Positions 1 through 8,734 of a stretch of DNA of 64,000 nt are shown one piece after another. The notes under the pieces are model-generated. The model did no database searches and was not told the DNA's origin. It saw only the letters and a program-made list of their open reading frames with translations. A program made the translations under genes and the position numbers. This DNA is from Dyadobacter sp. CY347 (GTDB taxonomy: Bacteria > Bacteroidota > Bacteroidia > Cytophagales > Spirosomataceae), in NCBI RefSeq assembly GCF_021502655.1, contig NZ_JAKFFT010000009.1, positions 248,001 through 312,000 on the forward strand. Direction: 5' to 3'. Positions within the stretch are counted from its first letter, which is position 1. Each line of letters starts with the position of its first letter.

Positions 1-1
1 T

Positions 2-235
2 GCGGTGATCTGGCCGGCATTATGGCCTTTGGCTTTGAGCGGGTTAGGTAAGTTTACTAAAATTGCATCTGCGTTACTGGTGATGGGAATTTCCGGTGGT
101 GCGGTGATGCCATTGATTTATGGCGGCATTGCGGATTCCATCAAAAACGAACAGCAGGCCTATTGGATCATGGTTCCATTATATATGTTTATCCTTTATT
201 TCGGTCTGATTGGCCATAAAAAGAAAAGCTGGTAG
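2..235 (+). CDS. Sugar MFS permease, C-terminal end (partial)
   Basis: The reading frame is already open at the left edge, so only the last 77 or so residues are present. They form two hydrophobic helices (about residues 17-41 and 52-68 of the fragment) and end in a short basic tail, GHKKKSW. The phrases GGAVMPLIYGGIAD and WPLALSGLGKFTK resemble the C-terminal helices of the FucP/glucose-galactose branch of the major facilitator superfamily in Bacteroidota. It would import a hexose by proton symport across the inner membrane. The next gene, a sugar kinase, starts 3 bases after the stop, which fits an uptake-then-phosphorylation unit. The substrate cannot be decided from this fragment. Confidence 0.7.
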   Translation, partial: AVIWPALWPLALSGLGKFTKIASALLVMGISGGAVMPLIYGGIADSIKNEQQAYWIMVPLYMFILYFGLIGHKKKSW

Positions 236-238
236 TTC

Positions 239-1321
239 ATGAGGATTTCGACTCCGGGCCGTATATGTTTATTTGGTGAACATCAGGATTATCTAGGATT
301 ACCTGTTATTGCAGCAGCCATTTCGCGCAGGATCAGCATCGACGGACATTACCGCGATGACAATAAGATCATCCTGCATTTGCCCGATCTCGGGCTGAAA
401 GAGGAATTTTCACTTCAAGATACATTTCCATACGTGGTGCAGCGGGATTATTTCCGCAGCACCATTAATATTTTAAAACGAAAAGGTTTATCATTTTCAA
501 AAGGTTTTGAATGTGTAATCCAAGGTAACATTCCGATCAATTCCGGGACATCCAGCTCCTCTGCACTGATTGTCTCCTGGGCGCACTTTCTGGATAAAAT
601 GAGCGATAACCCCGTTGGTTTTTCTCAAAAGGAACTCGGTGAGATAGCCAACGCGGCGGAAGTGCTTGAATTTGGGGAGCCCGGTGGGATGATGGATCAT
701 TATTCAACGGCTATCGGCAATGTGATTTATCTCGAATCAACCCCCATCATCCATGTCGAAGCGCTGACGCCCACATTAGGAACATTCGTGTTAGGCGATT
801 CTTTGGAAGCAAAGGACACATTGGGAATCCTCGCAAGATGCCGTTATGGAATGGAAGATGTGATTAAAAAAGTCACTAACTACGACCCCGAATTTTCCAT
901 TTTCACCACACCTTATGACAAATGGAGTGACTATAAAGCGCAGCTTACCGATGACGAGCTGAGCCTTTTGAAAGCCAATCTGGAAGATCGCGATATTCTC
1001 ATTGAGGGGAAAGCCTTATTAAACCAAAGTGTTAACAGCCCCGTCGATGAAGTTTTTGACAAAAAATTCGGTGGTCTTCTTTACAAACATTACAAAAACC
1101 TGCGCGACCACAAACGGACCTCAACGCCGAAAATCGAACGCATGATGAATGCTGCATTATCTGTGGGCGCATTGGGCGGGAAAATCAATGGTTCGGGCGG
1201 CGGCGGTTGCATGTTTGCATATGCGCCGACCAGGGCCGAAGAAGTAGCAGAAGCCATTGAAAAAGAAGGTGGAAAAAGTTACATTATCACCGTTGATTCA
1301 GGAACACGGATCGAAAACTGA
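239..1321 (+). CDS. GHMP-family sugar kinase, galactokinase-like
   Basis: A 360-residue cytoplasmic ATP-dependent sugar kinase. Motif 1 of the galactokinase branch appears as GEHQDY (residues 13-18, usually GEHTDY), the phosphate-binding loop as PINSGTSSSSAL (99-110), the catalytic-Asp region as GGMMDHYS (149-156, D153), and GHMP motif 3 as KINGSGGGGCMFAY near the C-terminus. It is slightly shorter than typical GalK (about 380 residues). It is almost certainly co-transcribed with the sugar permease 3 bases upstream. By motif and neighbour it probably phosphorylates galactose or a related hexose at C1. Other GHMP sugar kinases (for arabinose, fucose or heptose) cannot be excluded, so no gene symbol is assigned. 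Confidence 0.8.
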   Translation: MRISTPGRICLFGEHQDYLGLPVIAAAISRRISIDGHYRDDNKIILHLPDLGLKEEFSLQDTFPYVVQRDYFRSTINILKRKGLSFSKGFECVIQGNIPINSGTSSSSALIVSWAHFLDKMSDNPVGFSQKELGEIANAAEVLEFGEPGGMMDHYSTAIGNVIYLESTPIIHVEALTPTLGTFVLGDSLEAKDTLGILARCRYGMEDVIKKVTNYDPEFSIFTTPYDKWSDYKAQLTDDELSLLKANLEDRDILIEGKALLNQSVNSPVDEVFDKKFGGLLYKHYKNLRDHKRTSTPKIERMMNAALSVGALGGKINGSGGGGCMFAYAPTRAEEVAEAIEKEGGKSYIITVDSGTRIEN

Positions 1322-1395
1322 GGCATTAAAATGCACGATTGTAATTCCGATTGTGTTTTTGTTTTAAGACCTTTGCCAATAATAATAACAACTCC

Positions 1396-3405
1396 ATGGC
1401 AGTAGTTACAGCTTCTGAAAAAACAACAAATCTTTACTGTCCCTCACTGACAGCATATAACAGGCGAAAGACCATCACAATCAATATCGGCGACCTTCCC
1501 ATGGGTTCCGATTATCCCATTCGCGTCCAGTCGATGACGACCGTGGACACGATGGATACGCAAGGCTCCATTGATGAAGTGATCAGAATGGTGGATTCGG
1601 GCTGTGAATATGTGCGCATTACGGCGCCTAGTGTAAAGGAAGCGCAGAATCTTGAAAACATCCGGAACGGCCTGCGCAAAGTTGGCATTAATGTTCCTTT
1701 GATTGCTGATATACATTTTACACCCAACGCGGCTGAGTTAGCGGCGAGGATCGTAGAAAAAGTTAGGATTAACCCCGGAAACTACGCCGACCGCAAGCGT
1801 TTCGAAGTGATCGATTACACGGACGCTTCTTATGCTGCGGAGCTGGAAAGAATTCGTGAAAAATTTATCCCGCTCGTGCGCATATGCAAGGAATATGGCA
1901 CCGCCATGCGCATTGGTACCAACCACGGTTCCCTATCCGACCGGATTTTAAGCCGTTATGGCGACACGCCGCTGGGCATGGTGGAATCTGCACTGGAATT
2001 TTTGCGGATCTGTGAGGAGTTCAATTATTTCAACATTGCGCTTTCCATGAAATCCAGCAACACGCAGGTGATGGTGGAAGCTTATCGTTTGCTCGTGCAG
2101 CGCTTGGATGAAGAAGGTTTGAAGCCTTACCCGCTGCATCTCGGCGTTACGGAAGCCGGCGAAGCAGAAGATGGCCGGATCAAATCGGCCGTGGGAATCG
2201 GCACCTTGTTGGAAGATGGGCTTGGTGATACGGTAAGGGTTTCACTGACGGAAGCACCTGAGAAAGAAGCACCTGTGGCACGCGCATTAATCCAGCGCTA
2301 CGCCAATCGCACCCCTCATGATTACATTGAACCTGTAGAATCCTGCCCGATCAATCCATTCCAATATACACGACGGGATACTCAGGAAGTTTACAACATC
2401 GGGCACTTGAATGTGCCACGTGTTATCGCGGATTATTCCAATATAGAAGTAACGCAGCTCGACGACCTGAAAAGCATCGGACATTTCTTTTTGCCTGTGC
2501 CAGATAAGTGGGCAATGAATGATCAGGGAGCTGATTTTATCTATTCAGGAAAAAATCCTTTGCCGTTCATGTTACCGAATGGACTGCGTGAAATCCTGGA
2601 TTATGAGCAATGGCTCACGCACGAGAACGCAGTCAACAAATTCCCTCTTTTTGGGGCCGAAGAATGGCTTGAAGCCGATAAAATAAACGTTTCCACACAG
2701 CTGAATTTCATCAAAGGAAACATTCACACGCTCGACAATTCGCTTCTTGAAAGCATCAGATTCTCGACGAATATTGTTCTTCTAATTCATACTGACAACG
2801 CCCACGCAATGCCCGAGCTTCGCCGTTTTTTCTATAAACTGGTTGAAAAAGGCATTAAGGTTCCCGTAGTTGTGCAGCGCTATTACGCAACGGATCTTGG
2901 CGATGAACTCACATTATATTCAGCCACGGACATTGGTGGTTTGCTTGTAGACGGTTTTGGAGATGGCGTATTACTGCAACCCACATTTCCGGAACATCAG
3001 GTTCACGCTGAAAAATTAAAGTCTGCTGCCTCGTTCAACAGCATTGCTTTCGGCATTTTGCAGGCAGCAAGAACCAGGATGTCGAAAACGGAATACATTT
3101 CCTGTCCATCCTGCGGCAGAACCCTTTTCGATTTGCAGGAAACCACCGCAATGATCCGCAAACATACCGAACATTTGAAAGGCGTAAAAATCGGCATTAT
3201 GGGCTGCATCGTAAATGGCCCAGGTGAAATGGCAGACGCGGATTACGGTTATGTGGGTATGGGAAAAGATAAAATTGCTTTATATCGTGGTCAGGAAGTG
3301 ATCAAGAGATCGGTTACAGCGGCAAAGGCCGTGGAAGAATTGATTGGCTTAATCCGTGAAGACGGCCGCTGGATTGAGCCGGACGAGCGGGAAATATTGG
3401 TTTAG
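1396..3405 (+). CDS. ispG: 4-hydroxy-3-methylbut-2-enyl diphosphate synthase, long form
   Basis: IspG (GcpE) performs the penultimate step of the MEP isoprenoid pathway, reductively opening MEcPP to HMBPP with a [4Fe-4S] cluster. The N-terminal TIM barrel begins at IGDLPMGSDYPIRVQSM. The C-terminal iron-sulfur domain keeps its cysteines in SCPSCGRTLFDL and GCIVNGPGE. Between them lies an insert of roughly 250 residues (about 330-570), giving 669 residues against about 370 in E. coli; this is the long three-domain form known from Bacteroidota, Chlamydiae and plants. The frame is open from 1351, but the ATG at 1396 (MAVVTASEK) is preferred because the 15 codons before it encode a poly-Asn stretch unlike the family. 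It stands alone after the sugar genes. Confidence 0.95.
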   Translation: MAVVTASEKTTNLYCPSLTAYNRRKTITINIGDLPMGSDYPIRVQSMTTVDTMDTQGSIDEVIRMVDSGCEYVRITAPSVKEAQNLENIRNGLRKVGINVPLIADIHFTPNAAELAARIVEKVRINPGNYADRKRFEVIDYTDASYAAELERIREKFIPLVRICKEYGTAMRIGTNHGSLSDRILSRYGDTPLGMVESALEFLRICEEFNYFNIALSMKSSNTQVMVEAYRLLVQRLDEEGLKPYPLHLGVTEAGEAEDGRIKSAVGIGTLLEDGLGDTVRVSLTEAPEKEAPVARALIQRYANRTPHDYIEPVESCPINPFQYTRRDTQEVYNIGHLNVPRVIADYSNIEVTQLDDLKSIGHFFLPVPDKWAMNDQGADFIYSGKNPLPFMLPNGLREILDYEQWLTHENAVNKFPLFGAEEWLEADKINVSTQLNFIKGNIHTLDNSLLESIRFSTNIVLLIHTDNAHAMPELRRFFYKLVEKGIKVPVVVQRYYATDLGDELTLYSATDIGGLLVDGFGDGVLLQPTFPEHQVHAEKLKSAASFNSIAFGILQAARTRMSKTEYISCPSCGRTLFDLQETTAMIRKHTEHLKGVKIGIMGCIVNGPGEMADADYGYVGMGKDKIALYRGQEVIKRSVTAAKAVEELIGLIREDGRWIEPDEREILV

Positions 3406-3438
3406 TAGGGTTGGTTAAGACAGCAATCAGTAAATTTT

Positions 3439-3618
3439 ATGAAAAGATACTTTCAGTTAGGCGACGTGTTTGGCTATTTCATCCGCGTCTTCAAAAAAAG
3501 GGATCCTAATGCCCCCGATTCCTTTAACCTGCGCATGATGCATGGGATCAACAAAATTTCCATCATCATGTTCCTGATTTGCGTTATTGTAATGATCGTT
3601 AGAGCATTGACACGATGA
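3439..3618 (+). CDS. Small membrane protein, probable DUF6728 family
   Basis: A 59-residue ORF beginning MKRYFQLGDVFGYFIRVFKK. It has a polar first half, the segment FNLRMMHGINKIS in the middle, and one strongly hydrophobic helix at the C-terminus (about residues 38-54), followed by RALTR. The length and the FNLRMMHGINKIS phrase recall a tiny Cytophagales membrane protein family I remember as DUF6728, though this was not checked. Its TGA stop overlaps the ATG of the next gene in an ATGA junction, which supports real translation and coupling. Function is unknown; a single-pass inner-membrane protein is the most that can be said. Confidence 0.7.
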   Translation: MKRYFQLGDVFGYFIRVFKKRDPNAPDSFNLRMMHGINKISIIMFLICVIVMIVRALTR

Positions 3619-3968
3619 ATTTAGAATCGCTGAGAGATTACTGTCTGGCATTGCCGGGCGTAATCGAAGAACTACCATTCGGTCCTGATACACTGGTCTT
3701 TAAAGTAAAAGGCAAAGTGTTCCTGCTCACCCCAATGGACTCAGCGTCCCACCAGTTCAACGCCAAATGTGACCCCGAAAAAGCCGAAGAACTCCGAGAA
3801 AAATATCCGGACGTAAAGCCCGGATATCATATGAATAAAAAGCACTGGAACACGGTTTACGTAACCGGTAACATCCCAAGTGAGACGTTATTTGAATGGG
3901 TAAAGGATTCTTATGATCTGATTGTGAAGAGTTTGCCCAAGAAAGACCAGGCGGAGTTGGCTGGATAA
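3615..3968 (+). CDS. MmcQ/YjbR family protein
   Basis: A 117-residue cytoplasmic protein of the MmcQ/YjbR (CyaY-like fold) family. Diagnostic stretches are LPGVIEELPFGPDTLVFKV near the N-terminus, the central MDSASHQFNAKCDPEKA, and GYHMNKKHWNTVYV. Members are annotated as DNA-binding because of a DNA-binding-like fold, but no cellular role is established. It overlaps the small membrane protein upstream by 4 bases, so the two are probably translated together. A block of extragenic repeats begins about 17 bases after its stop. The family call is secure; the function is not. Confidence 0.85.
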   Translation: MNLESLRDYCLALPGVIEELPFGPDTLVFKVKGKVFLLTPMDSASHQFNAKCDPEKAEELREKYPDVKPGYHMNKKHWNTVYVTGNIPSETLFEWVKDSYDLIVKSLPKKDQAELAG

Positions 3969-3985
3969 GTAGTGTTGTGCTAGGC

Positions 3986-4365
3986 CTTCGGCTGGCCGGC
4001 GATCCGGTATGCTCAGTGTGACAGGTGCTCGACGTGTGCATTGTGCTGGCGCTTCGGCCGGCCGGCGATCCGGTGCGCTTAGGCTGACAGGGGCTGGAAT
4101 TGAGCGTTGTGCTTGCCCTTCGACTCCGCTCAGGGTGACAGGGTATGGAACTGAGCTTTGTGCTGGCACTTCGGCCGGCCGGCGATCCAGTGCGCTCAGA
4201 GTGACAGGTGCTGGGAATAGAGCATTGTGCTTGCACTTCGACTACGCTCAGTGTGACAAGGTGCTCGACATGTGCATTGTGCTGGCACTTTGACTCCGCT
4301 CAGGGTGACAGGTGCTGGGAATAGAGCATTGTACTAGCACTTCGACTAAGGTAAGTGTGACAGGT
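3986..4365 (+). repeat. Tandem extragenic repeats, left arm
   Basis: Seven tandem copies of a unit that starts CTTCG and contains CGCTCA followed by GTGACAGG, then a spacer resembling TGCTGGGAATAGAGCATTGTGC. Unit starts are near 3986, 4052, 4118, 4169, 4236, 4288 and 4340. Two size classes alternate: about 51-52 bases with the short junction CTTCGACTCCGCTCA, and about 66-67 bases in which a palindromic GCCGGCCGGCGATCCGGTG replaces ACTC. The last copy is degenerate. The array lies downstream of the MmcQ gene and mirrors a second array of opposite orientation at 4400-4820. Several frames stay open through it, but they are low-complexity artefacts. Confidence 0.9.
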
Positions 4366-4399
4366 CGGACGAGACATTAACAATATCGAAATAAGCTAC

Positions 4400-4820
4400 T
4401 GTCAGTCTGAGCGGAGCCGAAGACACATCCCCGATGCACTCACGGACCCCAACGCCTTAACGAGCAACAACGCCCTGGCAGTTTGAGCGCACCGGATCGC
4501 CGGCCGGCCGAAGACACATCCCCGACGCACTCACGGACCCCAACGCCTTAACGAGCAACAACGCCCTGTCAGTCTGAGCGCACCGGATCGCCGGCCGGCC
4601 GAAGACACATCACCGACGCACTCACGAACCACAACGCATTAACGAGCAACAACGCCCTGTCAGTCTGAGCGTACCGGATCGCCGGCCGGCCGAAGACACA
4701 TCCCCGACGCCAAAACGAGTCAAAACGCCCTGTCAGTCTGAGCGGAGTCGAAGACACATCCCCAACGCCCTATCGAGCATCAACGCCCCGTCAGTCTGAA
4801 CGTACCGGATCGCCGGGTGG
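4400..4820 (-). repeat. Tandem extragenic repeats, right arm (inverted)
   Basis: Six copies of the same core in reverse orientation, each starting TGTCAGTCTGAGCG and ending CCGAAGACACATCC. They start near 4400, 4476, 4567, 4658, 4731 and 4789. Spacing is 76, 91, 91, 73 and 58 bases, the 91-base units carrying the palindromic CCGGATCGCCGGCCGG insert and the shortest lacking it. The spacer, resembling CGACGCACTCACGGACC then AACGAGCAACAACGCCC, differs from the left arm's spacer, so each arm expanded separately. The last copy is truncated. The array ends about 40 bases before the 3' end of gldC, so both arms sit between two convergent genes. Confidence 0.9.
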
Positions 4821-4864
4821 TCAGAGCAACAACGCCTAATCCCGCCAATACGCCGTGCGAAAAA

Positions 4865-5206
4865 CTACTTCGCGGCCTTCATCTCTTCATCCAACTTCTT
4901 ACTCAGTGTTTCGCAAACGCCTTCAATGGCATCTGCCATGATGTTGTCATTGGTGGCTGTCAGTAGCGTGTCGGCTATTCCGCTCATGAGTTCGATGTAG
5001 AAGCGTTTCATTTCGAAGACTTCCATGTCCTTTGTCCAAAGGTCGATTTTTAATGTGCCGCGGTGGTAATGGTCCCAAACAGCGATGGCGATGGCGCGGG
5101 TGTCGTTGATGCCTTCGTTGGGATTGTCGGTTGCATTCCAAAAAATCTTTTCAGGTATGTTCTTGTCGTCGAGTTCAACGCTAAAATGTATTTCCGATTT
5201 TTTCAT
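4865..5206 (-). CDS. gldC: Gliding motility protein GldC
   Basis: A 113-residue soluble protein that matches GldC from its first residues (MKKSEIHFSVELDDKNIPE) and the central NEGINDTRAIAIAVWDHY. GldC was found through gliding mutants of Flavobacterium and appears to be accessory rather than essential to the gliding and type IX secretion machinery; it is also conserved in Bacteroidota that do not glide, so its presence does not prove motility. There is no signal peptide, indicating a cytoplasmic location. No other gld gene is nearby. Its 3' end faces the inverted repeat array. Confidence 0.88.
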   Translation of the reverse strand: MKKSEIHFSVELDDKNIPEKIFWNATDNPNEGINDTRAIAIAVWDHYHRGTLKIDLWTKDMEVFEMKRFYIELMSGIADTLLTATNDNIMADAIEGVCETLSKKLDEEMKAAK

Positions 5207-5263
5207 ATGAGGTGTTAATATTTAGACAAAAGTAACCATTCGGTGAAATTTATAGTTCTGAAA

Positions 5264-5989
5264 TTACTTTGCTGCCTGCTTAAACACCTTTTTTAACAAA
5301 TCGGTTACCCTTGCTTTCGGGTCTTCGCGGATCTTTTTTTCTTCCTGCGCGATCAGCACATATAGTCCGTCAATCGTCTTCTGGGTCGCATAACCTTTCA
5401 AATCCGGGTTCACTTTTTTCACCAGCGGGATTTTGTTGTAAGTATCGACGATCTCTTTATAATAATCGGTCGCTTTGTTCAGGTTCAGTGTTGAATCGAC
5501 AACCGGGAAAAAGGTTGCGTACAAATCTTCGTTTGTAGTTTTCTTTAAATACTGGGTAGCAGCATCATCTTGCCCTTTCAAAATGCCTAATGCATCCGGC
5601 ACAGTCATGGAAGTGATGGCTTTTACGAAAATCGGCTTTGATTTTTTTGCGGCGTCTTCCGCAGCGCGGTTCAGCGACAATGTAAATTTATCAACCTGAT
5701 CGCCAAGTCCCATTTTCCGCAATGTCTCAGCGACCTTCTGCGCTTCCGGCGGAACGGCGATTTTGATTAATTCATTTTTGAAAAAACCATCCATTTTGGA
5801 AGCTTCCGCGGAACCGTTGCTAATCCCGACATTCAGGGCTTCTTTTAAACCCGACACGATCTCATTTTCACCGAGCCCGTCTCCTTTTCCGCTCACCTTA
5901 TCCAGCACTTTTCCTAAGTTGAACTGTGCCTGCGAATTAGTGCCTGTTATGAGCGAAAATAATATTATTGCTAAGATTTTGTGATTCAT
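5264..5989 (-). CDS. DUF4197 domain-containing exported protein
   Basis: A 241-residue protein with an N-terminal signal peptide (hydrophobic residues 5-16, cleavage probably after the alanine of TNSQAQ). The mature part is helical and amphipathic. It contains SGLKEALNVGISNGSAEAS and the conserved Pro/Glu region KIAVPPEAQKVAETLRKMG, typical of DUF4197, a periplasmic family of unknown function found across Gram-negative bacteria. The spacing to gldC (57 bases) would allow one transcript, but the functions are not obviously related. The family call is made by motif recognition only. Confidence 0.85.
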   Translation of the reverse strand: MNHKILAIILFSLITGTNSQAQFNLGKVLDKVSGKGDGLGENEIVSGLKEALNVGISNGSAEASKMDGFFKNELIKIAVPPEAQKVAETLRKMGLGDQVDKFTLSLNRAAEDAAKKSKPIFVKAITSMTVPDALGILKGQDDAATQYLKKTTNEDLYATFFPVVDSTLNLNKATDYYKEIVDTYNKIPLVKKVNPDLKGYATQKTIDGLYVLIAQEEKKIREDPKARVTDLLKKVFKQAAK

Positions 5990-6052
5990 TACGATTGTGT
6001 TTGTTAAATTCTGACTACGCCTTAAACGTACTCAATAACGATTAATTTTACT

Positions 6053-6060
6053 TATTTTTG
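6053..6060 (+). promoter_or_regulatory. Candidate -7 box upstream of cinA
   Basis: The octamer TATTTTTG fits the Bacteroidota sigma-A -7 consensus TAnnTTTG and lies about 35 bases before the cinA start codon. No convincing -33 TTG element is visible at the usual spacing, so this is a weak assignment. Confidence 0.3.
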
Positions 6061-6095
6061 GGAAAATAACGGTCTCATTCAACCAATTCCAAACT

Positions 6096-7367
6096 ATGGT
6101 TCCCTTAATCCGGGCTGAAATATTAACGATCGGTGATGAAATTCTTTTTGGACAAATTACGGATACAAATACGCAATGGATTGGCGCTCAACTCACTGAT
6201 ATTGGCATCCGTCCGGTCAGAAAGACTTCGGTTGGTGACAATAAGGCCGACATCCTGGATGCCTTCTCGGCGGCCAGTCAGCGGGTGGACGTTATTATAG
6301 TGACGGGTGGCCTTGGCCCTACCCGGGATGACATTACCAAGCATACATTTTGCGAATATTTTGGGACTGAACTGGAAATCAACCAGGAAGCGCTGGAACT
6401 GATCACTGCGTTTTTTGCGAAACGCGGCCGCGCCATGACCGAGCTGAACATTCAGCAGGCAGCACTTCCCAAAAATTGTACTTACATTCCAAACCTTTGG
6501 GGAACAGCGCCCGGAATGTGGTTTGAAAAAAACAATGTAGTCTACGTTTCGCTGCCCGGCGTTCCATACGAAATGAAGAGCCTGATGGAATTTGAGATCC
6601 TTCCCAGGCTGAAAGCAAAGTTTGTTTCCAATATTATTCAACATAAATCGGTTCGGACGATCGGCATAGGAGAATCCTTTCTGGCCGAGACGATCGCACC
6701 TTGGGAAGACGCCCTTCCGGAACACATAAAATTGGCTTATCTTCCTCATTTTGGTCAAGTTAAGCTGCGTCTGACGGGAACAGGAACGGACCAAAATCAG
6801 CTCGATGCTGATCTGGCAGAGCAGGTTGCATCGCTGATGCCTTACATTGAAGAGTGGGTTTTCGGGTTTGACAATGATGAACTGGAAACGGTCGTAGGAT
6901 CGTTACTAATCCGGAACCAGGCTACGGTAGGGACCGCAGAAAGTTGCACGGGCGGTTTTGTAGCCAATCAGATCACGAATGTCCCCGGCGCGTCCCGATA
7001 TTTTGAAGGGTCCGTGGTGAGTTACAGCAATGAGGTGAAAATGAATGTTTTAGGCGTCTCACCTCAGACATTGGAAACATTCGGGGCGGTGAGCGAGCAG
7101 ACTGCACGTGAAATGGCCGAAGGCGCCCGCAAAGTCCTGAACACGACATTCGCGATCTCTACAACGGGCATAGCAGGACCGGATGGCGGCACAGCTGAAA
7201 AACCGGTCGGAACCGTGTGGATCGGCTGCGCGACACCGGACGAGACATTTACCCAGTTGCTCACTTTACGCAACAACCGCAAGATCAATATAGAACTCAC
7301 CTCTTCCTATGCATTGAATTTGTTGCGGAAAACCATTTTGAAAACAAATCTTGCCATTAAGGGTTGA
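6096..7367 (+). CDS. cinA: CinA: nicotinamide-nucleotide amidase / competence-damage protein
   Basis: A 423-residue two-domain protein of standard CinA length. The N-terminal MoCF-biosynthesis-like domain starts at AEILTIGDEILFGQITDTNT and contains GGLGPTRDDIT. The C-terminal amidase domain contains GTAESCTGGFVANQ (about residue 278 on) with the Ser/Thr/Gly active-site pattern, and STTGIAGPDGGTAEKPVGT. It deamidates NMN to nicotinate mononucleotide to salvage the pyridine nucleotide released by DNA ligase, and the N-terminal domain has ADP-ribose pyrophosphatase activity in studied homologues. It is cytoplasmic. The gene is the first of a same-strand run followed by an E2 acyltransferase, but the 59-base gap gives no strong sign of coupling. 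Confidence 0.93.
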   Translation: MVPLIRAEILTIGDEILFGQITDTNTQWIGAQLTDIGIRPVRKTSVGDNKADILDAFSAASQRVDVIIVTGGLGPTRDDITKHTFCEYFGTELEINQEALELITAFFAKRGRAMTELNIQQAALPKNCTYIPNLWGTAPGMWFEKNNVVYVSLPGVPYEMKSLMEFEILPRLKAKFVSNIIQHKSVRTIGIGESFLAETIAPWEDALPEHIKLAYLPHFGQVKLRLTGTGTDQNQLDADLAEQVASLMPYIEEWVFGFDNDELETVVGSLLIRNQATVGTAESCTGGFVANQITNVPGASRYFEGSVVSYSNEVKMNVLGVSPQTLETFGAVSEQTAREMAEGARKVLNTTFAISTTGIAGPDGGTAEKPVGTVWIGCATPDETFTQLLTLRNNRKINIELTSSYALNLLRKTILKTNLAIKG

Positions 7368-7426
7368 GAAAATCATTTAATACATTCGGCAGCGAAATGG
7401 GCTGTCGGGAATGAAAGAAACCAGTT

Positions 7427-8734
7427 ATGAAAATAGTTGAAATGGTAATGCCTCCAATGGGCGAAAGCATTATGGAATGCACTGTACTTCATTTACTTGC
7501 GAAAGCCGGGGATAAGGTTTCGGTGGATGATTCGATTTTGGAGGTTGCCACGGATAAAGTGGATACGGAAGTGCCCTGCCCTTTTTCGGGTGTGCTTACA
7601 GAATGGCTTGTTGCTGAAAATGACATTGTGCCGATCGGGAGCCCGGTCGCAAAGATCGAGGTGGAGAATGATGTGGACGAAGGCGATCAGCAACCGGTTA
7701 GTAAACCTGATAATGAATCAGTTACATCCGCACCAGAAGTGGAAGCAACAGCTGCTGTTTTGGAAAAAGAATATGAGCAGGTGCTGACCAAAAAGGCGGA
7801 ACCCGCCCTGGATTTGGCGCATAGTAATCCGGATTACAACGCTTTTTATTCCCCGCTCGTGCTTAGCATTGCACGTGAAGAGCACATTACCGAAACCGAG
7901 CTTGCTACCATTCCCGGAACGGGCATGGAAAACAGGGTGACCAAAAGCGACATTTTCTCCTTTCTCAATAATCGTAAAAAGCAAGTTGCCGTTCCTGCGC
8001 CCGCGGCAACTTCGCTGAATGGCAGCAACGAGATCATTGAAATGGACCGGATGCGGAAGATGATCTCGCAGCGAATGGTGGAGTCCAAGAGAATTTCGGC
8101 GCACGTTACCTCATTTATCGAGACTGATATGACGCCGGTTGTTCAATGGCGGGAACATACGAAAGCCGAATACCGGAAAAAAACAGGAGACAGCATCACA
8201 TTCACCCCGATCTTGATCGAGGCCGTCGTGAAAGCAATTAAAGATTATCCGATGATCAACATTTCCATCGATGGCGATAAGATCATTAAGAAAAAGGAAA
8301 TTAACATTGGTATGGCCGTGGCTTTGCCGGATGGAAATTTAATTGTTCCTGTCATTCACCGAGCCGACCAATATGACTTGCCAGGTCTGGCTAGAAAAGT
8401 GAATGATCTTGCCAAAAGAGCGCGTGAAAATAAATTAAAAGCCGATGACCTGGCTGGCGGAACTTACACGATTTCCAACATTGGTGCATTTGCCAATCTA
8501 ATGGGAACGCCGATCATCGTGCAGCCGCAGGTTGCGATCATGGCTTTCGGTGCGATCAAAAAGAAACCGGCGGTGATTGAAACGCCGCAAGGTGATTTGC
8601 TTGGCATCCGCAGCCTGATGTTTATCTCGCATTCTTACGACCACCGCGTTGTAGACGGCTCATTAGGCGGGCTTTTCCTGAAACGTGTGAATGATTACCT
8701 GGAAAATTTCGATACGCACAGATCTATAATGTAA
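7427..8734 (+). CDS. 2-oxo acid dehydrogenase E2 (dihydrolipoyl acyltransferase)
   Basis: A 435-residue E2 core subunit of a 2-oxo acid dehydrogenase complex. The lipoyl domain (1-80) carries the lipoylated lysine in ATDKVDTEV (K44). A linker rich in Glu, Ala and Pro follows, then a peripheral-subunit-binding domain (about 139-178, ending GTGMENRVTKSDIF) and the catalytic domain ending in SYDHRVVDGSLGG with the active-site His and Asp. It transfers acyl groups from lipoamide to CoA. E1 and E3 genes are not nearby, so pyruvate, 2-oxoglutarate and branched-chain substrates cannot be told apart; sequence flavour suggests the branched-chain/pyruvate type. Its TAA stop overlaps the ATG of the next gene by one base. 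Confidence 0.9.
   Translation: MKIVEMVMPPMGESIMECTVLHLLAKAGDKVSVDDSILEVATDKVDTEVPCPFSGVLTEWLVAENDIVPIGSPVAKIEVENDVDEGDQQPVSKPDNESVTSAPEVEATAAVLEKEYEQVLTKKAEPALDLAHSNPDYNAFYSPLVLSIAREEHITETELATIPGTGMENRVTKSDIFSFLNNRKKQVAVPAPAATSLNGSNEIIEMDRMRKMISQRMVESKRISAHVTSFIETDMTPVVQWREHTKAEYRKKTGDSITFTPILIEAVVKAIKDYPMINISIDGDKIIKKKEINIGMAVALPDGNLIVPVIHRADQYDLPGLARKVNDLAKRARENKLKADDLAGGTYTISNIGAFANLMGTPIIVQPQVAIMAFGAIKKKPAVIETPQGDLLGIRSLMFISHSYDHRVVDGSLGGLFLKRVNDYLENFDTHRSIM

Noticed and set aside
3757..4757. Several long open frames on both strands across the repeat arrays
   Set aside because: They arise because tandem repeats of regular length keep frames open. The predicted proteins are repeats of RRPAGRS- and SGVEG-like words and match no family.
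3986..4820. Possible CRISPR array
   Set aside because: Unit lengths vary from 51 to 91 bases, the repeated part changes size, the spacers are near-identical within an arm, and no cas gene is present.
4865..5206. GldC as proof of gliding motility
   Set aside because: GldC occurs in many non-gliding Bacteroidota and no other gld or spr gene is nearby.
6123..6794. 223-codon frame on the minus strand inside cinA
   Set aside because: It lies wholly within a well-supported gene on the other strand and has no recognisable domain.
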